Part shown: piece by piece, positions 36,661-48,877 of the stretch
How positions within the stretch are numbered: the first letter of the stretch is position 1
How the letters are laid out: the number at the start of each line of letters is the position of its first letter
Source: Rotaria macrura
Lineage: Eukaryota > Rotifera > Eurotatoria > Philodinida > Philodinidae
Direction of reading: 5' to 3'
Length of the DNA stretch: 64,000 bases
Assembly (NCBI GenBank): GCA_900239685.1
Contig: OENT01000339.1
Location: 62,001-126,000 of the forward strand
The notes under the pieces: generated by a model
Seen by the model: only the letters and a program-made list of their open reading frames with translations
What the model was told of the DNA's origin: nothing
The model's database searches: none
Translations under genes and position numbers: made by a program

Positions 36661-37950
36661 AGTGAGAAGAAAGTAGTGGGTGGAAACGATATAGAAAGAA
36701 AGAAAAAGAGAAAGCTTGACAAACTCGATTATATTTATCTGCAGATTCATCGTTTCCGCTCGGTCACTACTAAAGAGTTACAATAGACGACACTAAAACA
36801 GCAAAAACCGTTTATGTATAAAACTATCATGAAAAAAGAAAATCTGTCTTTACTAGTTACTAAGCAGAGCTTATCATTTCTGTTGTGTCTTAACGATCCC
36901 AAGTTATTCTTTCTTCTTTTCCTATAAACAAAAGAAAAGAGAATGGAAGTCTGTTAATTCTATATATACATGATTCGCAACTCAAAAGCAAAATATGCCA
37001 CATGTTAGTAAGTATTTAAGTTCATAGAAATATGATCGATGACAATAAAAAGAAACTGGTTACCATTTCTTTTTATTGTCTCATCATTATCTCTAAATTT
37101 GTCAACATAGGATATAATCTTTAACTATTCTATATGTTAATTTCAATTAATACGTGATTAAGAATACGAGCATAATCATGAACCTAATTAGCATCGAAGA
37201 AAATACAAAATCAACCATACAATTATCAACTATTTAGTAAATCTGTCTGATTTTATTCTCTAACTAGCAAAAAATTATTTCATGTTATTTGAAACATGAA
37301 TGTTTTGTGCCTTTCCGTAGTATATACTTTAGCTATCTTTCGTTACGGTTTGATGATAAATTTTTCATTAGCATCTTTTTTCGTCGCGCATTTTTTTTCC
37401 CTATATTCCTATAAGAGAGAAAAAGCAATCTGAAGAGTACACATATAAACACTTATGAATCTTGAGAGACTAAAATACACCCGAAAGCGATAATATGAAT
37501 TAGGCATTAGGATCTTTTTTGTGGAAGATTATTTTAAATCATTCATACAAGTTGAAGCAAATAAAAATTTATTCATCAGTCAAACATATGAGAAGAAGTT
37601 TATTTGCGTGTCAAGATTGACTATTGAAAGTGTGGCTATTATTGTTAATTGAACTTGTCTTTACCTTATTTTTCTCCTAATGATGAATGAGGATAGGAAG
37701 TAACCCAGAATATTTATTCTAGAAATCAACATGCCATAAAAAGCGAGGAGATGCCATCGATCAAATACAAAAAAAAAACAAAAAGAAAGCTCAATTTATT
37801 AAACAATCTGTCGTATGTAAAAATGAAGGTTAAAAGCGTTCAGGATACCCTGTCACATAATCATACATAGATATATAGTTCTTTTTTGAGTATGATTAGA
37901 ATTTCTAATAAATATTGATTTGGTTTTTATAGTTTTAGTTTTGATTTTCT

Positions 37951-38841
37951 ATGCACAAGAACTCAGAAACGACATATATTAATATGTCTGCATATGTTGC
38001 ATTATCATGTTTAATTGCATTTGCTATTGTTATAACAATATGTCTGCTAAAACAGTTTATCTGGGATCCTTTACTATCTGAACGTTTTGAAATTATTCGA
38101 CCAGTTTTATCGGAATCAGTTCGTAAATTGTCAACATCATTTTATCGAGCACAACCTATAACAATACCAAGTTTTAATATAAACAAATCCACATCTCGAT
38201 CGTGTATTAAAACTAACGAACCTCCACTATTAACAAATAAAAATTTCATAACTATTACACAAAATTTACCTTCAACTGATAATCAACTACATCCAATGAA
38301 TAGAATTTTACCTCGTCGTTCATATGGTTCATCATCATTGAGTGCTTTCGGTTATACAAATTATGGTTCAGATGATATAGCTAATGAGAAAATACATTCA
38401 TATCCAATATTACATTTCAGTTGTGAATATAATCCATCAACGTTTAGTATTCGATTAAATGTACAAAATTTACGTAATATGAATTCATTACTATCATCAT
38501 TCAATGATATACTCAATAAGCGTGCCTTCATATTCATAAGATTTGTTCTATCGACAACAATAACTGGTGAACCATATGAAACATCATTACAAAATTATCA
38601 AGATTTTATACGTTTCGGTGAAACATTTAATATATTAAGTAATATTCGAGCGGGAGATGTACTAAATTGTCAAATAAAATTTTTTCTCATGCTACTAACA
38701 CATAAAAATATGTATGAATTAGGTGACGCTATTTATTCGATTAAAGACGATCAATTAACACATACGTTATATATTGAACGCATATTACCAATTCGTGTAG
38801 GAAAAAAATTGATTTCTGCAACAAGTGAAGATAATAGTTAA
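37951..38841 (+). CDS. Single-pass membrane protein with C2-like domain
   Basis: A single long frame of 296 residues with no sign of introns. Met12 (MSAYVALSCL) is an alternative start and puts the hydrophobic segment, VALSCLIAFAIVITICLL, right at the N-terminus. A Ser/Thr-rich linker follows (about 60-150). From about residue 153 the pattern LHFSCEYNPSTFSIRLNVQNLRNM resembles the first strands of a synaptotagmin-type C2 domain, where L-fsl-Y-L-V-I-A-L is typical. The Asp residues that bind calcium (DPYVK and the later DxD loop) are not visible, so any C2 here would be calcium-independent. The architecture, an N-terminal anchor and cytoplasmic C2, is like synaptotagmin, but only one domain is present. 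I do not recognise an exact orthologue. Confidence 0.5.
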   Translation: MHKNSETTYINMSAYVALSCLIAFAIVITICLLKQFIWDPLLSERFEIIRPVLSESVRKLSTSFYRAQPITIPSFNINKSTSRSCIKTNEPPLLTNKNFITITQNLPSTDNQLHPMNRILPRRSYGSSSLSAFGYTNYGSDDIANEKIHSYPILHFSCEYNPSTFSIRLNVQNLRNMNSLLSSFNDILNKRAFIFIRFVLSTTITGEPYETSLQNYQDFIRFGETFNILSNIRAGDVLNCQIKFFLMLLTHKNMYELGDAIYSIKDDQLTHTLYIERILPIRVGKKLISATSEDNS

Positions 38842-41210
38842 CCGTAGATAAGAATGCATAAAAGGCAATGTGTATGTATATTTTCATTTATCATTATTAT
38901 TATTAATGGCAATTTATTTATATACCTTTATTTTTTTTTCATTTTTGTTGTTGTTGTTGTTGTTACTGTTAGTGTTCTCTATTCGTTGTGGCAAAATATA
39001 AAATACTATATTTTTTAGAAAAAATACCTCATAACACAATAAAGAAACGTATATGAATCAAACCTTTCATGATTTTTCAGGTATTGACTTCAATCGACAT
39101 AAATTTATTAGACAGTACAATGTCAATCTGGCGAAATAAAGGCAATTAATGTGTTTGTTTAAAAAAAGCATATTCAAGAGTAATGTTTTTATCTCTAGCC
39201 AAATTCTTTGCTTCGAATCGAGTAGAAAACCTTGCCAGATGATAGTTTGCTCTCATAAGATCACATTGACGAAAAGAAAAACTTGTCCATTGGTCTATTG
39301 TTTGTTAAAAAAGAAAACAGATAGTTATTTTAAGTTTATCGGTTACTAGTGGAATTTTTCAAAATAGGCATAAGAGATTCTATCAAATTGATGTGTACTG
39401 ATTTCTTTTTAATGATGAGTAAATATTTCTCTGGAAAGTTAATTTCGAACTTTTTACTGAAAATTCGATCATTTTTAGAAAACCGTTTGTTAGTCTTTAA
39501 AATTAATTTAAGAAGATCTAAATGAGATGACTAATGCCCATATTTAGAATTGATAAATTCAATGATTATTATTCGAATAGTTTTCATTTAAAACATGATC
39601 GTATAATTCAAAAACCTTTCTTCATGAAGTTAGATCTAGTTTAGAATAAAAATTGATACGCATGAGTCATTGTACTTTTGATTTCGCAAATTTTCATATT
39701 GTTCAAATAAAGAATTCCATAAAATTAATTTATTCTGGTTACTATTGAATGTTTCTATCTTGAGAAGATCATGTTGAACGATCTTCCAAATGAACAAGAA
39801 AACAAGTATTGCTTGTAGGAATGTATTTTGCAGTAAGTGAAGTATCTGACAATGGAACCATAATTGCACAATTACAATTCGCTTTTTGTTTTTGAGATAA
39901 GAATTAAGTTTGATCATTGACCTTCATGATGATCTATGAAGAACACGATGGCGATATTCTGTCGACAAGAATCAAAACATTTCTAACATAACTGAGAAAA
40001 TAAGACCTCTCGTTACGATTTTCTTTGCTAAACTTCGATATACAAATTTGCAATTTTCGAATACTAAAAATTTAGTCAGTTGATCAGAATGAAAAATATC
40101 TTCATATAATTTGCTTTCATACATTTAGGAATCAATATCCTATGCTTTTCTATAGTAGTCTAGATAAGATTGCATTCAAGTGTTTTGTTTTGATTGTTGT
40201 TGTCTTGCTTTCCGAGCTGCAATTCTTTCTGTTTTGCATAGTTCAATAATTTTTCTATGGTTTAATTTAGATGCAATATTTGCACAAAGAATCGATTATC
40301 TTTGAATAAATTTGTGTAGTATGATCTTAGAAGAAATCCAGTGCATGCATAGAAGAAAATAGACAACACAATAAGAGTCACGAGAGAAGAGGTAGGGGAC
40401 ACCATAGGTTTAACTCAATTATCGCTGAAGCCAAGTCGTTTTTACATAAGATTGAATCTCATATAGAAGACCTATTTAATAAGAAATCTAATCTTGAAAT
40501 AATGAGAGAGGATTAAAAAACATTATAGAGAAATTTGATTCACTCAAAAATTATCCTGCATAAATAATTACAATTATTGCAGATTACTCAATAGTTTATC
40601 AAATTTGATGAATGAAAGCAAAACGAAACAAACCATATGCATTCAAACATTTCAATTTGCCACACAATCTTGAATCATTGAATTATGAAATTCTTTATTC
40701 TTTTAGATGAACCGAATAAAATTGTTAGTCAAGCAGAATTCATAACACGCTCTACAGAAGTTAAGAGAATTTCAACTATATCCATTCCATCTGTCTTATT
40801 TATCTATGTGTTCCGTACAACAAACGGCTGAATGGATTCATCATCAAACGTATGAAACGGGGGATGACAATGCATGCATCTCCTATCTTCGGAACGTCTG
40901 GTGAATTTCAAGAAACATATTCAATATGACAGTATGAAAAGTGGCATCCTTAGCGACATCTATTTATTAGAAACCAAAGAATAAAAATGCCTAGATCTAA
41001 AGAAGAAAGTACTGTATACAGCTATTCATGTAAAAATATTTAGAAGATTTCTTATTGTCAGTTTCATTTCGAAAATAAATTTTGATACATATGTGTTCAT
41101 GTCATGGTCGAAATAGCGCGTCTTTGTTCACTGACAGAACTGTGCGTTCTTTGTTCTGAGTTTCGCATTCGCATGACATTTGTCGTATATTGACGGAGAC
41201 GTCTATTATC
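38842..41210. other. 2.4 kb gap with weak coding-like fragments
   Basis: AATAAAG near 39040 may end the C2-like transcript, and a GTTGTTGTTGTT run lies at about 38948. At 40331-40516 the plus strand has an ATG-less frame following TTAG, including FNSIIAEAKSFLHKIES and ending in TAA. On the minus strand at about 40181-40290 there is a frame with IIELCKTERIAARKARQQQ. Neither connects to a gene I can build. The 300 bp before 41211 should hold the Aurora promoter. Confidence 0.35.
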
Positions 41211-42721
41211 ATGTCGGAAGAAAATTCTCAAGATCAACAAGTAATAAACTAAATTTATTCTATAGTTTGTATGATATCTTCTTATCGTATAGAATTATAC
41301 GAATATTGAAGCTGTAAAAACTCCATTTGATGTAGCACAATGTGATGGTGATTCTCTCTATACATACTTACCCAACTGGTTGAATAGCCTTAAAGATGAT
41401 GAATTACAAGCACCGCCCATGTCAAGTAATGTATTTCAAAAATATATTCGTCAATCCCATCTTGAATCGAGCATGGCTAATAGTATACGAAAAATGGCTT
41501 TGAAGTAAAATTTTGTTCGACACAAAAAGTAACTAGTCAATACACATGAATCCGATTTTTTTAGTGAAGATCGTCTATTTACAATTGATGATTTTGAATT
41601 TGGCCGACCACTTGGCAAAGGTGCATTTGGTATAGTTTACTTAGCACGATTGAAAAAAACGAAATTTATTTGTGCACTAAAAGTAAATTATCTTTTCATT
41701 TTTGTGTACTAGTACTTCATCAAAAATTAATTTAGATACTTCATAAAAGTAAAATCAATGAATATTCGATGGCTGAACAAGTTAAAATCGAAACTGAATC
41801 TGGTTTCAAATTAAATCATCCACTTATATTAACAATGTATGATGTATTTCATGATGAGAAACGTTTTTATTTCATGCTTGAATATGCTCCACATGGGCAA
41901 CTGTATCGATTTCTACAAAAATTACGTCGTTTTACAAATCGTTTAGCTGCTAGTGTAATTGAACTAGAAACGTTTTGTTTTGTTGAATTAAAATCATTAA
42001 TATTTCGTTTTAGTATATTTATCAAATTTGTCACGCACTAGAATATTGTCATAGCAAAAGTATAATTCATCGAGATTTAAAACCTGAGAATAGTAATTAT
42101 AAAATAAAGGAATTCAATAATATAATCTAACTTTTTCTTTTCTATCTTATTAGTACTTGTTGATTGTTGTGGTAATTTAAAATTAGCTGATTTTGGTTGG
42201 TCAACAAAAATTCGTCATGCTGATACCATGTAATTTGAATAGAAATAATTACAAAAGTGAATATGCCACTATTGTTTTCTATTTATTTTCTTTTAAGGAA
42301 TACAACTGCTTGTGGCACATTGGATTATTTAGCACCGGAAATCGTCGGTCATAAACAATATCAATATCAAGTTGATAATTGGTGCGTCGGTGTACTTGCC
42401 TATGAACTTTTGTCTGGTCGAGCACCATTCGAAGGAACAGACGATGAAACAAAAGTGAAAATCGCAACTATTAACTATAGCTTTCCAGATTATTTCTCTC
42501 AACTTGCACGAAAATTTATTGATAATGTACGCGTAAAATAACATGAATAGAAAAACAAATATGTTCAATCTTTTCTCTTTGTATTTTAGCTTTTACAAAA
42601 AGATCCAAAAAAACGTATGCCACTTGTTGATTGTATCAATCATGATTGGTTACAAAAAAATGCATATAAATATTTGTTTGGTCCATATAAATGTCCGATT
42701 TCTGTAAATATGGATGAATAA
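41211..42721 (+). CDS. Aurora-family serine/threonine kinase
   Basis: Eight exons (41211-41240, 41293-41504, 41565-41682, 41736-41954, 42014-42092, 42154-42229, 42298-42526, 42590-42721) encode about 364 residues. After a roughly 100-residue N-terminal tail comes a complete kinase domain: [28 protein letters not shown] (catalytic Lys), [49 protein letters not shown] and the Aurora hallmark [15 protein letters not shown]. The helix C Glu is kept (KIETES). The GQLYRFLQ stretch is closer to Aurora B than A, suggesting a chromosomal passenger role in chromosome segregation, but one gene may serve both. The two arginines before the activating Thr in human Auroras (RRTT) are replaced (MNTT, spanning an intron). 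The final exon holds [20 protein letters not shown], the end of the kinase fold. Confidence 0.92.
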
Positions 42722-43613
42722 TTGTTAAAATGTACAGAAAAATAACAAAATTGTTTATTTTATTAGTTGATTTTCTTGAGTGTATCTTCCAAACTATGAA
42801 CTATATTATTCATATGGTTCTACGATTGTTTGTTTTCTTTTTCGTATATGAATAAAATTGAATGATATTGTGAACGTCCGAAAACATTCGGATAATTATT
42901 ATTTGAAGTGGCAAGAAATTGTCGGCGAACGTTTTTCATGTTTATCGAAAATAGACGATGTCGGCGATCGATCGACGATTCCTTACTTTTAGTACAATAC
43001 TAAACTGATTGCATAGATGATATACGAATCAACAATACCTAAGTTCAATCATCTATGATTATGTTCAATTCATATTTGGCTACGCGATCTTGTTTGATAT
43101 ACTCTCAGCTGCATAATTACCTTACCTCTGTTCACAATAGTTATTTAATAAAAAATGACATTAATCCCTTTTCAATATCGATAATGTTGAATATGCTCGT
43201 GTCAAATAGCGACATTTTGGTTTATCAAACAAAGAAACACTATTCCAATCTTGACAGTTTTAAAAATAAATCTTTTATTTATGACAAACTCTGGCTTTTC
43301 TTGAGAAAAAAACTTTATTCTAATTACTTGTTTTTAGTGAAATAAATACGGACATTCTCTTCATCAATAGTTTCTTTAACAACATGTTCAATGTTTTCAA
43401 CGTGAAGATTTAAACACATCTTCTGACTTTTTACGTACATTTTTTTCTTGTGAAATTGCGCTAAAAGTCCTCTACTTTCTTTTATCTGAGAAGTACTGCC
43501 TGCCTTAGAAACATGAATACAAATTTAGAATGAACAAGAAAATTTTCAATGAAATAATATTGTATTTGTGAGTTTTTCCGATCGAATCCGATGGTAACAG
43601 TTTCCGTTGAGAA

Positions 43614-43663
43614 CGCCCTTGAACAAGTGTCACTTGATTCCGATCGATTTTTGTTCAAGGGCG
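43614..43663. repeat. Short inverted repeat
   Basis: CGCCCTTGAACAA at 43614-43626 is mirrored by TTGTTCAAGGGCG at 43651-43663 with a 24-base loop. It could fold as a hairpin; no T-rich tail marks it as a terminator. Confidence 0.6.
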
Positions 43664-46600
43664 GAAATAATTATTTTTATAGAAAAAAAAAACATACGTT
43701 TTTCACGGCAAAGCTGTTAAAGTAATCCGTAAGGAATGTAAATGTGAAAAATGATGAAGCTGCTATGGCTATAGAAAGAAGATTATCAACAACGTGTTTC
43801 GGCTTATGAATACTTAACTACTGTTAGCTCACTTCAATGACGAAATATACTAATAGTAATGGATTGTGGTGAATGCAAAAGAAAAATGAAGCACAATCAT
43901 TATACTAATTTCGCGACTGACTAGTATGCTAGAAAGACGTTGTTAACATACTTGACTCGTGCTTATTGACGACGAAATCTGAATTCATATCTGTATGTAC
44001 TTTAGTTTTATTTTTAGATCCTTTTATGAACCATACGAATTGTCTACTAGATGATGAACTTCTATTTGTCTCAAGAAAAAAATTAGTCAAATAGTAAAAT
44101 AAAAAATTCGCTATTTTTTCAACTTAACAATTTATAGTTAATTTTCATTCTCACTATAAAACAGTCTTGCAGAAATGAACTTGTTATGTATGTCGGATGA
44201 GTAGATAATGACGTCATATCATTAGAAAAATTATCATAAATCTTATCAGATCCGACAAGATGAAGATGATATGTGTATGTTATATCTTTTTACTTGTGTA
44301 GAAATTCTCATGATAAATTCTCTAAACATTTGATTGTAAAAATAAGATTCTCATGGTAAAACGTACCGAGACGTTAAATACCAATTACTTCTCTTTAGTA
44401 AACAAGTTTACAATGAAGAAACTCAAGAGTCGATAAAATGTTCGAATGATTAAACTGCGTACTAGATGAGATCTCTAAAGCTATGAAATGTGAAGTAAAA
44501 CATAAAAGTATGAGATTACATGAAAGGTTAAATGAAATATCAGCTTCTGGCACTGTGTTTTTTGATACACATTTTGATAAAGAAGAAAATGTCACATCCA
44601 TGCTGACTAGTGATCCAAAGAGGATTAGCGTCACAATTAACTGGAAGGATCTTCTTTTTTTTTAATTTAAGCATTAGTTTTCTTTTGGTTTTTCTTCAGC
44701 CAACCTGTTTTGAATAAGAATGACTTTTTTTTTTCATTAGTTGTATATGTTTAAGAAAAAAAGTATATTGTGGAAGTAGGCGTCTTTTTTTTATGATTTC
44801 CAGATTTAAAACTTTCATTTTTTTATACTCTTCGTCACCGAATTAAATGATTTGAATGTTTTCTACATGAGTGTAAAAACTTTCAAGGGTAAAGTATGAC
44901 TAGAATGTTGTAACGCATTTTCAACCATTCTTAAGTGAGAACAACAAATATGTTTCTTTTGTTTTTCAATCTCACTATAATATGGCTTTCAGAGGTTATT
45001 CAATGAGTTAGATTTTCTAATTTTCTTCTACTATTCTCAAGACTACAGATAATGATTCAATACGACAACATAAAGATCATAAACAGATTCTCCACGATAG
45101 GATTTCCAGGAAAAACTGCTATGTTTCTGTTTTGAGCTTGTAGTTTTCGAAGAAAATGAGACATCTTTAGTCTCTTGCATATCTTTTTTATATCCGAAAG
45201 TAAAATGTTCAAAGGTACGAATTAACTTTGATAAATTTCATGTCCATATGTAAATATGGTAAACTGTTATTTTGAAAATATTAATTTGTGTTACTTAGTG
45301 CTCTTGATATGGAAAACTTCAACAATGAATTCATCAAGATTGACGCTGGATGTCACTAGAGTCCTATCTCGATCGATACTTCAAATATTTGATGATATTC
45401 GAAGTATTGACATGGTTTCGATTTCTACTTATCTGTGTATATAGGCAGTCGATTACTGCAGATTGATGTTTGAAATTTTTTCAATGGTGAATATTGAACT
45501 AGCATAGAAATTAGAATCACTGAAATAATTCTAATAGCCTAGAAACATTTCTTTGACATTGAAATCGTCTTACTGTGTCAAAAGATGTTTCGTGACCAAG
45601 AGTACTACTCTTTATGAATGGGATCAGCTGATCAAACTCTACAGGTCACAGGATTGTCTCTTTCATGTCGAAAGAGTTCAACACCATAGCGCAAGGAGTC
45701 AAATTATTGTTGAATCTATTACTAATCAGAGTCTGACGTAAACTTTGTGTTTGTTAGAAAATTGGTCATTAATTCTATTCTCTCATATATCTGTATTGAA
45801 ATTCTTTTGAATATTGATGGAGACACCCTGATGAATACAATTTCGATAGCCACGATCCATGAATATCTTGTGTCTTGACTTAGCTTTTGTTTTTTCTTCT
45901 TTACTAGCGTATATCAAATGAAACCAATCATGTTTAGAGTATTATTGTTTTTCTTCATTTTATGATTGATTAATGCTTTTTGTATTCCCTATTTTAATCG
46001 AACAATACAAAGAAGTGTTATTGACAAAAATTATGATGAAGTAATATAGAATGAATTTCCAGAATAAATTATTTTTATTTCATAGAATAGAGTTACATTT
46101 CGATGCTATGTTTAACCTAAAATGTTTTTCCTTGCATTCTAAAAAATCAATAGTAAGTAACAAAGAATTCTAATGATACGACATGAGCATACCCATAAAA
46201 AGAATTGAATCGCATCATAGTTTGACTTCTGTTTCTTTTTTTAGAGAGTTATTTCGACACTAATCGAGATTAATTTTATTTAACCTTGAATTTTCTAGTC
46301 TCAATAATGAGTTTTTCTAATGGAAAATTATTTTCAATAAGTGTATTATAGCATAAACTCTTTGTCGTACAAGTGAGGAAACGAGTCATAGTTAAACAAT
46401 TTATATTAGTAAGAAAATCTTAGTTTGGTAGAGTAGGATCTTCGATGAAATTCATTGAGATTCATTAATATCTGTGAAAATTTTAGTATGTTCAACAGAA
46501 ATCCAATAGCAACGATAATGGTTAATCTCGGATTCATTCGAATTTTTTGAAAACTATCCATCATAGAAGTATCACTAGGCTAATTAGCAAGTTTGAATCA

Positions 46601-48220
46601 TTTGTCCTATTCATATCAATACATGATCAGTATCAATGTCATTGATTTGACCAATATGTTTCTTGTTCGTTGAACAATTCTATGTAGTAAGTTAACACTT
46701 GTACCATCAAGAATGAAAAGGTGTTACATTTCTTCTACTTCTTTAAGTTGTTAATAGATTGTCTACGTTAAGTCAAGGAAAAAGAAACTTGAAATTACTT
46801 TGAGCTTTCTTTGTGTTCGATTTGTCTGTCTGTCTGTCATTCATACTAAACCGGAGATGACACTTCCCTCTTATGTCACGTACTTTGTCCATTATTCTTT
46901 GTCATAAATAGCTACAAGTCAATTATACATTGTAACGAAAGGATTGATTCATTAAGTAAGATATTACTTTGAAGAAGAAAAAAAACAGCAAAAAACTTAT
47001 AGTACTATATGATGATACATCGAGTCGTCTAATTGATTTAAAGTCTTCTGTTTTTTTGTTTGAAAGAAAATTGAATTCATCTCAGACGATAGTTGCTTGA
47101 AGACAAGGACTATATGACAATAGCATAACATATATACATATATAAACAAAAAGTGTTTAAGATTGTTTCTCCGAGCTAGAAATGACTATGGACTTGGGGC
47201 AATCAGCTGTCTCATTACATCACACCTGTGTACATTAGATACGTATATGTAGGTTTAATTTTTTACAGTTAGTAGTATTTTCATTCGTATTATGTAAAGG
47301 CTACATTTTCTAGTTCATAAATACCATCAAAGTAAACAATTTCTGTTGTTCAATTTTGAAATAAGAGAAAACAAACAAATAATTAGAGCGGTATATGATG
47401 AAGACAAAATATCGAAAGCTTGCAGCTTGATATTGAATGATATCTATCGTTCAGTCATGCAGTCATTTATTTCTGTTTTCATTCATTGAATTGAGATAGA
47501 ATAAGTCACATATACATATAGTAACATCCTATCCAGATGCGTTCTTAGATCGTCAATAGAGTTGAACAAACAAGCAAATATTCGATTAGAAAAGAGCAGG
47601 TGGTAAAGAACAATTAGACTTTCATTCTGTTGTGGATATATACGTATGTGTGTGTGTGTGTGTTGTTATTGCATCATATTGTCTCGCACGCGTTCATACA
47701 GATCTGTGTATACGATGCCTGTATGGTGTCTTAAGTGGACTCTCGTTTCTGAAGAGTAAGAGCTCAACCATTAGTCCAATACTGTCCTTGTGTGACTATT
47801 CTATATTGATGAGTGACACATTGACACTTACACTATTCATATTCATATTCATATTCATTCATTTAGTTACTCATTCGTTCTATCCAGTTTTCAATTGAGC
47901 ATATCTGGCATGAAGCATGTAAAAGAATAACATTTTGTCGAACATACATTCAAATAGATTATCGTCAGGCGTCTCGTCCCATTTTTCAACTAATACATAC
48001 ATATATACATACTTACATGAGAGACAACTAAGATAGATATTGTTTATACAGAGTGAATGTGCGTGTACATGCAGGTATTAATTCATTTATTCATTAGCTT
48101 AGACGGAACTTAGAATGAGTGTATGAATAACAACAGCAGCTATATTGTCCCGCCTGTTTTATTTCTTGACGAACAACATGGGTTGTCATTATGATCATTA
48201 GCATATAATAAATCTGGGTA

Positions 48221-48254
48221 CTTCTTCTTCTTCTTCTTCTTCTTTCCTTGTTTA
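48221..48254. repeat. (CTT)n microsatellite
   Basis: About ten CTT units; the Arg-rich frame on the minus strand here is an artefact of it. Confidence 0.85.
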
Positions 48255-48877
48255 AAAAGAGAAAAAAAAGGAATAATTTCAAAACAGATTCGAACTACCT
48301 AGCTCTGATTTCATCAAACGAAGAAAACATAATCATACACACATACATACATGTATGCACAAATAAGGACTAGTAAAATCGTCTTATGTCACAAGATTTG
48401 AATGAATATGGATTTGATTCACTTTTCTCAATTAGTTATGACCATGTAATATGGCTTTTCTCCTTTCCATGTATGTACAAGAAGCGAGAAAGAAAGATTA
48501 GGAGAGAAGGAAGAGTAAGTGTTATTTTTTTCGGGAATAAGCCATACACTCATTCTCTTCTTCTCATTCCCTCGTCGTCTCTTGCTTCGTTCCTTCAATT
48601 GTTCAACAGACGAACGACTTGACACACACGCATACACACGCATATATTCCTTCATTTTTTTTTCTATACCGTAGCGTGGCATATGACAATTTATTAATCA
48701 TTGAACGACAGAAACAAAATTAACAAAACGAGAGAAAAACAAATTTATCAATTTTTCTCTTCATTTTACATCTCATCGTCTCGACGTACTTCTTCACATA
48801 ACCATATATATATTTGTATCATTTCTACGCAAAATATCATGATATGCCACCATGAACACACTTGACAATTTACTATC

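Larger units (their letters stand above)
31043..37950. other. 6.9 kb without recognisable genes
   Basis: The longest empty stretch in the window. It begins with the CDK20 3' UTR (AATAAA near 31099) and ends with upstream sequence of the C2-like gene. It includes a nested hairpin at 32630-32762, a (TA)n run near 32248-32265, TTCTTC runs near 34290, and a CAA/ACAAT-rich tract at about 36590-36660. Frames such as 33505-33738 are AT-rich chance frames without family features. Confidence 0.45.
42722..48877. other. 6.2 kb without confident genes
   Basis: From the Aurora 3' end (AATAAA near 42851) to the signal-peptide exon of the Ig protein. One short frame at 44483-44665 (RLHERLNEISASGTVFFDTH) has plausible amino-acid composition but no partner exon. 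An inverted repeat lies at 43614-43663, and simple repeats at 47649-47663 (GT), 47830-47856 (ATTCAT) and 48221-48254 (CTT). Confidence 0.45.

Noticed and set aside
36547-36750. Valine/isoleucine-rich minus-strand frame
   Set aside because: Produced by the CAA/ACAAT low-complexity tract.
47632-47898. 88-codon plus frame
   Set aside because: Built on GT and ATTCAT microsatellites.
48270-48345. Possible tRNA suggested by AGATTCGAACTACC on the plus strand
   Set aside because: The T-arm stem does not pair and no acceptor or D-arm can be drawn.
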